DNA of 18,305 nt from Winogradskyella sp. (GTDB lineage: Bacteria; Bacteroidota; Bacteroidia; Flavobacteriales; Flavobacteriaceae), in contig JASBSE010000258.1 in NCBI GenBank assembly GCA_030149115.1, positions 1 through 18,305 on the forward strand. The letters run 5' to 3'. How positions within the stretch are numbered: position 1 is the first letter of the stretch; every line of letters starts with the position of its first letter. The translations under genes were made by a program, and so were the position numbers. Below are positions 13,121 to 18,305 of this stretch, piece by piece. Below the pieces are notes generated by a model. The model was given only the letters and a program-made list of their open reading frames with translations. It had not been told where the DNA came from and did no database searches.

Positions 13121-14434
13121 ATGAATCATTTACCACTCATTATAAAACGCGAATACCTAACTAAGGTAAGGAATAAGTCATTTATTATAATGACGTTTTT
13201 GAGTCCGCTAATTATGATTGCGCTTATTGCTGTGGTGGCTTATTTGTCGCAGCTAAATAATGATAAAAAACGGACCATTACAGTATTGGATGAATCAGGT
13301 TATTTAAAAGATGTTTTTCAAAACACTGAAAATACAACCTATAATAATCTGGAAGATTTTAGTTTAGAGGAAGCTGTTGCATTGGTTAAAGAAACCGAAG
13401 GATATGGTTTGTTGTATGTAGAAAAAGTTGATTCTTTAAATGAGGTTTCTGATAAGATTAAATTTTACTCAGAGGAAACCCCTTCCTTATCCGTTATATC
13501 AGGTATTGAGGAAAGAATAGAAAGGCGTTTAAAGGAAATGAAACTTCAAAAGGATGGAGTCAGCATGGCTATGATTAGAAATGCAGAAACTAAAATTAAT
13601 ATTGTTCAAGAAAATTACGAAGGAAAAACCAGTTCTAAAGAGGGTAATATTGTAAAACTAATTTTTGGTGGATTAGCAGGTTACTTATTATTTATGTTCA
13701 TTATCATTTATGGTAACATGATAATGAGAAGTGTCATCGAAGAAAAAACTAGCAGAATTATTGAGGTGATTATTTCTTCTGTAAAACCTGTGCAATTAAT
13801 GTTAGGCAAAATTATAGGAACATCTTTAGCTGGAATTACACAGTTTGCTATTTGGGTAGTTTTGGGTGGTGTTTTAATGGTTGTTGTTGGTTTAATATTA
13901 GATATAGACCTTTTAGCAATGCAAACACAACAGCTTGAAGTTATTCAGCAGTCATTAGAGACTTCCGGAATTAATAAAGAAGTTGGAGAAGCAATTGTCG
14001 CTTTTCAAAACCTACCTATATTAAACCTTGTAATTGCATTTATATTCTTTTTTATAGGAGGTTATTTATTATATAGCTCGCTTTATGCTGCAATAGGTGC
14101 TGCTGTAGATAATGAAACTGATACACAGCAGTTTATGTTGCCAATCTTAATGCCGTTGATTTTAGCGGTATACGTTGGTGTGTTTACGGTTATTGAAGAT
14201 CCTCATGGTACAGTTTCAACAGTATTTTCATTTATACCATTAACATCTCCTGTAGTAATGTTAATGCGTATTCCGTTTGGCGTACCACCATGGCAACAAA
14301 TTTTGTCTTTGTTACTTCTTATTGGTACCTTTATGTTTGCTGTTTGGTTTGCTGCCAAAATTTATCGTGTTGGTATTTTAATGTATGGCAAAAAACCAAC
14401 TTACAAAGAACTATTTAAATGGTTGAAGTATTAG
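13121..14434 (+). CDS. ABC-2 type transporter permease (NatB/YhaP-like)
   Basis: A 437-residue membrane partner of the preceding ATPase. It has a cytoplasmic N-terminus (IIKREYLTKVRNKSF), TM1 (about 21-44) and a large extracytoplasmic domain (about 45-178). The TM bundle follows: about 180-203, 228-260, 297-325, 338-357, 367-384 and 393-413. Between the second and third helices lies RSVIEEKTSRIIEVIISSVKP, the coupling segment characteristic of ABC-2/DUF3526-type permeases. The architecture suggests export of a small molecule or ion, or lipid/peptide handling. It sits 2 nt after the ATPase gene and 4 nt before the MscS gene. Confidence 0.92.
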   Translation: MNHLPLIIKREYLTKVRNKSFIIMTFLSPLIMIALIAVVAYLSQLNNDKKRTITVLDESGYLKDVFQNTENTTYNNLEDFSLEEAVALVKETEGYGLLYVEKVDSLNEVSDKIKFYSEETPSLSVISGIEERIERRLKEMKLQKDGVSMAMIRNAETKINIVQENYEGKTSSKEGNIVKLIFGGLAGYLLFMFIIIYGNMIMRSVIEEKTSRIIEVIISSVKPVQLMLGKIIGTSLAGITQFAIWVVLGGVLMVVVGLILDIDLLAMQTQQLEVIQQSLETSGINKEVGEAIVAFQNLPILNLVIAFIFFFIGGYLLYSSLYAAIGAAVDNETDTQQFMLPILMPLILAVYVGVFTVIEDPHGTVSTVFSFIPLTSPVVMLMRIPFGVPPWQQILSLLLLIGTFMFAVWFAAKIYRVGILMYGKKPTYKELFKWLKY

Positions 14435-14438
14435 CTAT

Positions 14439-15317
14439 ATGATGCAAGGACTTAGTGAAATAGAGGAAACAATAACGGAAAGTTCAGTTTGGGAAAATAC
14501 TAAGGAGTTTCTTAGTCTACATATAGACTTTACAAAAGATATTAGTATTTCAATTTTTGATATGTTAATTGTTACTACAGCCATTGTTGTAACAACGGTT
14601 GTTTTAAAGATTTTACTAAGAATCATAACCAGAAACTTACCAGCAGAAGACAAAGGAAAGTTTAACGTTGTCTATGGCTATTTTAGATGGTTAATATACC
14701 TTATTATTCTGCTCATTACACTGCATTCAGTTGGTGTTAATGTTACAGCTGTTTTTGCAGCGTCAGCAGCACTTTTAATAGGTGTTGGTTTGGCATTGCA
14801 AACCTTGTTTCAAGATATTATTTCGGGCGTATTTATACTTATAGATCAGTCTGTTCATGTTGGAGATATTATTGAAATTGAAGGCAAGGTAGGAAGGGTG
14901 GAAGAGATTAAGTTAAGAACAACCAGAGCGGTAACCATTGATAATAAAGTGTTAGTGATACCTAATCATCTTTATTTAACTAATTCGTTGTACAATTGGA
15001 CTCAAAATGGAACAACAACGCGTGAAAGTGTAGATGTTGGAGTCGCTTACGGTAGCGACGTGCAATTGGTTAAAAAATTATTGTTGCAGGCAGCTAGTAC
15101 ACATCCTGATGTGATACCAGAACCAGAGCCAGTTGTTATATTTATGAATTTTGGTGATAGTTCTTTAAACTTTAGATTGGTGTTTACACTTAATGATAGT
15201 TTTAAGGCAACTTTTCCAAAGAGTGATATTCGTTTTGAGATTGATAGACTTTTCAGAGAAAATAATATTACCATTCCATTCCCACAAAGGGATATACATA
15301 TAATAGAAAAGAAATAA
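14439..15317 (+). CDS. MscS family small-conductance mechanosensitive channel
   Basis: A 292-residue inner-membrane channel that opens under membrane tension to release solutes on osmotic downshock. Three helices are seen (about 38-62, 80-98, 102-135). The pore-lining TM3 is rich in Ala/Gly and runs into ALQTLFQDIISGVFILIDQ. The cytoplasmic beta domain has the MscS signature VGDIIEIEGKVGRVEEIKLRTT and VIPNHLYLTNSLYNW, then an alpha/beta C-terminal domain ending with IPFPQRDIHI. Length is typical of E. coli-like MscS (286). The start is the ATG at 14439; an adjacent in-frame ATG at 14442 is equally possible. It is the central gene of the five-gene run. Confidence 0.94.
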   Translation: MMQGLSEIEETITESSVWENTKEFLSLHIDFTKDISISIFDMLIVTTAIVVTTVVLKILLRIITRNLPAEDKGKFNVVYGYFRWLIYLIILLITLHSVGVNVTAVFAASAALLIGVGLALQTLFQDIISGVFILIDQSVHVGDIIEIEGKVGRVEEIKLRTTRAVTIDNKVLVIPNHLYLTNSLYNWTQNGTTTRESVDVGVAYGSDVQLVKKLLLQAASTHPDVIPEPEPVVIFMNFGDSSLNFRLVFTLNDSFKATFPKSDIRFEIDRLFRENNITIPFPQRDIHIIEKK

Positions 15318-15322
15318 AGTAT

Positions 15323-16213
15323 ATGATATTACACCATAAGAAATGTAATACAATGCTTGCACTTATTGTAATTTGTTGTATATATTCAGTACATGCCCAA
15401 CTCACAGATTTAGCACGTTTAGAGTATTCATTTATTCCTAATAACAAATCGGAAGATCAATATACAAGACTAAGGGCTTTATTTAATTACCCTATAGAGA
15501 CAAGTAAAGATTGTTATCTGGTATTGGGTGCAGAGTATAATAGGGTAATACTAAACTTAGAAGACAACTATCCGTTCGATACATCACTTTTGGAAACAAT
15601 AAATATCATTGATGTAAGTATTGGATATACTTTTAAATCGAGTACCAAATGGCGTTTAGGCTTAAAGTTTAATCCAAGAATAGCCTCTACTTTAACTGAA
15701 AAATTAACGTCTGATGATTTCTTTCTTAACGGAGGTGTTTTTGCAATAAATGATAGGACAAAGGATGAAAGTGCCAAAAAACCATATCGTTTAGTTTTAG
15801 GGCTTACATATAACTCAACAACAGGACTGCCAATTCCATTACCTTTTGTAAGTTACTATAGACGAGTTAATGAAAACTGGTCTTTTAATGCAGGTGTACC
15901 AAAATCCAATATTAAGTATTTTTTTAACGAAAAAAATATGCTTCAAACATTTGTAACTTTAGATGGGTATTTTGCACATATTCAACGTCCACAACAAGTT
16001 AATGGGAAACAAGTAGATAATATATCACTATCTTTAGCTGTTGGAGGACTTGGGTACGAATATTGTTTTACAAAACACTTAGTAGCGTACATGTACACTG
16101 GTTACACATTTAGATTAAATAACGCTTTACGAAACGAAGATAGGGATGAGGTTTTTAAGTTAAATGATGTAAATACATTTTATTTAAGAACAGGTTTAAA
16201 ATTTAAAATATAA
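15323..16213 (+). CDS. DUF6268 family outer-membrane-type beta-barrel protein
   Basis: A 296-residue exported protein. The signal peptide ends VHAQ, predicted to be cleaved before the Gln; if translation starts at the second ATG (15353) the signal would be a compact 15 or so residues, so either start is possible. The body is rich in alternating aromatic/hydrophobic beta strands (YTRLRALFNYPIET, YLVLGAEYN, WRLGLKFNPRIAS, YRLVLGLTYNS, LVAYMYTGYTFRL) and ends in FYLRTGLKFKI, a typical outer-membrane barrel ending. The family (DUF6268) has no known function as far as I know. It lies 5 nt after the mscS gene and 2 nt before the regulator, so it is part of the same operon. A porin or lipid-linked role is possible. 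Confidence 0.8.
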   Translation: MILHHKKCNTMLALIVICCIYSVHAQLTDLARLEYSFIPNNKSEDQYTRLRALFNYPIETSKDCYLVLGAEYNRVILNLEDNYPFDTSLLETINIIDVSIGYTFKSSTKWRLGLKFNPRIASTLTEKLTSDDFFLNGGVFAINDRTKDESAKKPYRLVLGLTYNSTTGLPIPLPFVSYYRRVNENWSFNAGVPKSNIKYFFNEKNMLQTFVTLDGYFAHIQRPQQVNGKQVDNISLSLAVGGLGYEYCFTKHLVAYMYTGYTFRLNNALRNEDRDEVFKLNDVNTFYLRTGLKFKI

Positions 16214-16215
16214 AT

Positions 16216-17379
16216 ATGCCTAAAATATTAATAATTGAAGATGAAGCTGCAATCCGCAGAGTATTGGTAAAGATACTTTCAGAAGAAAGTGATACATATC
16301 AAGTTGAAGAAGCTGAAGATGGCTTGGTAGGTATTGAAAAAATTAAAAAAGACGATTTTGATTTGGTATTGTGCGATATTAAAATGCCAAAAATGGATGG
16401 TGTAGAAGTACTTGAGGCTGTAAAAAAAATAAAACCAGAGATTCCAATGGTTATGATTTCGGGACATGGAGATTTAGATACAGCTGTTAATACAATGCGT
16501 TTGGGGGCCTTTGATTACATATCTAAACCACCGGATTTAAATAGATTACTAAATACTGTTCGTATTGCTTTAGATCGAAAGGAACTTGTTGTAGAAAATA
16601 AGCGACTTAAGAAAAAAGTAAGTAAGAACTACGAAATGATAGGTGAAAGCGATGCTATCGCTCGTATCAAAGACATGATAGATAAAGTTGCGCCTACAGA
16701 TGCTCGTGTTTTGGTAACTGGACCAAATGGTACAGGTAAGGAGTTGGTAGCACATTGGCTGCATCAAAAAAGCGAGCGTTCTAAAGGACCAATGATAGAA
16801 GTAAACTGTGCAGCCATTCCAAGTGAGCTTATTGAAAGTGAGTTGTTTGGACATGTTAAAGGCGCTTTTACTTCTGCGGCTAAGGATAGAGCGGGTAAAT
16901 TTGAAGCTGCTAATGGAGGGACTATTTTCTTAGATGAAATTGGGGATATGAGTCTTTCTGCCCAAGCTAAAGTTCTACGTGCTTTGCAAGAAAGTAGAAT
17001 TCAACGTGTAGGAAGTGATAAGGATATAAAAGTAAATGTTAGAGTTGTCGCTGCAACTAATAAAGACTTAAAGAAAGAAATCGCTGATGGTAAATTTAGA
17101 GAAGATTTGTACCATAGATTGGCAGTCATTTTAATTGAAGTTCCAGCTTTAAATGATAGAAGAGAAGATATTCCTTTATTGGTGAATTACTTCACTAATA
17201 AGATTTCAGAGGAACAAGGTAATGCCCAAAAATCCTTTTCTGATAAAGCCATAAAGCTACTCCAAAATTATGACTGGACAGGTAATATTCGTGAGTTAAG
17301 AAATGTTGTAGAACGGTTAATTATCTTAGGAGGTAAAGAAGTCAGTGAAGCTGATGTAAAAGCTTTTGCTTCAAAGTAA
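16216..17379 (+). CDS. NtrC-like response regulator lacking a DNA-binding domain
   Basis: A 387-residue protein with a receiver domain (1-120: D54 phosphoacceptor, MISGHGD, K104 in ISKPP) and a sigma54-type AAA+ domain (about 140-387). Seen: Walker A GPNGTGKE (169-176), GAFTSA (216-221) where the sigma54-contact motif is normally GAFTGA, Walker B GGTIFLDEIGD, VVAATNKDL, REDLYHRL with arginine-finger candidates, and GNIRELRNVVERLI. The protein stops after VKAFASK, where a Fis-type HTH would normally follow. The stop codon is clean, with no frameshift remnant recognised. Without an HTH it cannot bind enhancer DNA in the usual way. No histidine kinase is adjacent. It is the last gene of the five-gene run. 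Confidence 0.92.
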   Translation: MPKILIIEDEAAIRRVLVKILSEESDTYQVEEAEDGLVGIEKIKKDDFDLVLCDIKMPKMDGVEVLEAVKKIKPEIPMVMISGHGDLDTAVNTMRLGAFDYISKPPDLNRLLNTVRIALDRKELVVENKRLKKKVSKNYEMIGESDAIARIKDMIDKVAPTDARVLVTGPNGTGKELVAHWLHQKSERSKGPMIEVNCAAIPSELIESELFGHVKGAFTSAAKDRAGKFEAANGGTIFLDEIGDMSLSAQAKVLRALQESRIQRVGSDKDIKVNVRVVAATNKDLKKEIADGKFREDLYHRLAVILIEVPALNDRREDIPLLVNYFTNKISEEQGNAQKSFSDKAIKLLQNYDWTGNIRELRNVVERLIILGGKEVSEADVKAFASK

Positions 17380-17383
17380 GGGT

Positions 17384-17432
17384 TTGTCAGTTTGAGTATT
17401 GACTGAAAGGATAATACTAAGTAGTCGAGAGG
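17384..17432. repeat. Dispersed intergenic repeat, divergent copy 3
   Basis: It starts TTGTCAGTTTGAGTA and ends GTAGTCGAGAGG, with a middle segment (GACTGAAAGGATAATACTAA) unlike the other copies. It lies in the 80 nt gap between the regulator and the polyphosphate kinase gene. Confidence 0.45.
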
Positions 17433-17459
17433 TCATAATAATCTAGAATTTAGATAGAA

Positions 17460-18305
17460 ATGAAAGACATAAACATAGAAGATTTTAGGATTAAGTCCCA
17501 AGTCAACATTGAAGAATTAGCAACATCCTATGATTTAGGAGTTAACAAAAAGAAAACTGAGCGCGAGCTAAGAACGGTAAGTGAAGAATTGGCAGATATT
17601 CAAAACACAATGTATGCCCACGGAAAATATGCGGTGTTAATGTGTATTCAAGGTATGGATACCGCAGGAAAAGACAGTTTGATTCGTGAAGTTTTTAAAG
17701 AATTTAATGTCAGGGGAATTGTTGCTCACAGTTTTAAAAAACCTACAGATATTGAATTAAAGCACGATTATTTGTGGCGACATTATATCGCATTGCCTGC
17801 ACGAGGTAAATTTGGAATTTTCAATCGTACACATTATGAAAATGTTTTAGTAACCAGAGTTCATCCAGAATATTTGATGTATGAAAATATGCCTGATATT
17901 AACAGTGTTGATGATGTCGATGAAGCTTTTTGGGAAAGACGATTTGAGGAAATCAATAATTTTGAAAAGCATATTGCTGATAACGGCACTATTATTTTTA
18001 AATTCTTTTTAAATGTTTCAAAAGACGAACAGAAAAATAGATTGCTGAGACGTCTGGAAAAGCCATCTAAACATTGGAAGTTTTCTGCTGATGATTTAGA
18101 CGAACGTAAACTTTGGGATCAATATCAATCATGCTATGAAGAGGTTTTAAACAAAAGCTCTAAACCACATGCGCCTTGGTTTAATATTCCGGCTGATGAT
18201 AAACCAACAGCAAGATATCTGGTGGCAAAAATTTTGTACGATACATTAAAAACTTATACAGATATAAAAGAGCCAGAACTTCCTGCAGAGGAAAAGGCAA
18301 ATATT
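17460..18305 (+). CDS. Polyphosphate:nucleotide phosphotransferase, PPK2 family (partial, C-terminus off the right edge)
   Basis: PPK2 enzymes transfer phosphate between polyphosphate and nucleoside mono- or diphosphates in the cytoplasm. I translated 282 codons from the ATG at 17460 with no stop before the window ends. Seen: P-loop CIQGMDTAGKDS (62-73), FKKPTDIELKHDYLWRHY, LPARGKFGIFNRTHYENVLVTRVHP (lid region), FFLNVSKDEQKNRLLRRLEKPSKHWKF, and the C-terminal DLDERKLWDQYQSCYEEVL and APWFNIPADDKPTARYLV. The QGMDTAGKD form and the length suit the class III-like group (TIGR03709, about 260-300 residues), which can phosphorylate AMP and ADP; class assignment is by similarity only. It follows the five-gene run after 80 nt that hold a repeat, so it may be transcribed from that run or separately. 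Confidence 0.92.
   Translation, partial: MKDINIEDFRIKSQVNIEELATSYDLGVNKKKTERELRTVSEELADIQNTMYAHGKYAVLMCIQGMDTAGKDSLIREVFKEFNVRGIVAHSFKKPTDIELKHDYLWRHYIALPARGKFGIFNRTHYENVLVTRVHPEYLMYENMPDINSVDDVDEAFWERRFEEINNFEKHIADNGTIIFKFFLNVSKDEQKNRLLRRLEKPSKHWKFSADDLDERKLWDQYQSCYEEVLNKSSKPHAPWFNIPADDKPTARYLVAKILYDTLKTYTDIKEPELPAEEKANI

Overview
The window reads as a chromosomal segment of a Bacteroidota member, most likely a Flavobacteriaceae. The reasons are low GC, several perfect or near-perfect Bacteroidota-type promoter boxes (TAnnTTTG, sometimes with an upstream TTG/TTTG), few Shine-Dalgarno sequences, many small lipoproteins with a Cys-Lys start, and gene families typical of that group (DUF4920, DUF6268, stand-alone MnmD, a GrpE-DnaJ pair with a reduced zinc finger). 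No rRNA, tRNA, CRISPR array, insertion sequence or phage gene was seen.

Layout. Positions 1-2368 (minus) hold a two-gene unit: a lipoprotein of unknown function and an overlapping NarX/DegS-type (HisKA_3) sensor kinase with TPR-like repeats. The kinase starts at a GTG and runs off the left edge. A 16-18 bp palindrome upstream has the 7-2-7 geometry of NarL-family sites. Then come a small two-helix membrane protein (minus), a MazG-like pyrophosphohydrolase (plus) and, convergent across a shared terminator, the branched-chain aminotransferase IlvE (minus). Divergent from ilvE is a three-gene run: a DUF4920 lipoprotein, a lipoprotein with one CxxCH heme site, and the tRNA methyltransferase MnmD, which starts at a TTG. 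A repeat-rich gap follows, then a TIGR01777-type SDR epimerase.

Convergent to the epimerase is a 614-residue protein (7265-9109, minus). It has a helical N-terminal part, several putative small DNA-binding helical motifs and a C-terminal PD-(D/E)XK nuclease domain. It looks more AT-rich than its neighbours and has a perfect hyphenated palindrome in its upstream region. This is the best candidate in the window for an undescribed defence or DNA-processing function.

Next are a YceI lipoprotein (minus) and the divergent grpE-dnaJ chaperone genes (plus), followed by a promoter-like box, a hairpin and a strong terminator that could frame a small RNA. From 12192 to 17379 five genes are almost contiguous (gaps of 2-5 nt): ABC ATPase, ABC-2 permease, MscS channel, DUF6268 outer-membrane-type protein, and an NtrC-like response regulator that lacks a DNA-binding domain and has GAFTSA in place of GAFTGA. 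A class III-like PPK2 polyphosphate kinase follows and runs off the right edge.

Themes are envelope and stress physiology (MscS, ABC export, YceI, chaperones, polyphosphate), two signalling proteins each without its partner in view, and a dispersed intergenic repeat family present in about four divergent copies.
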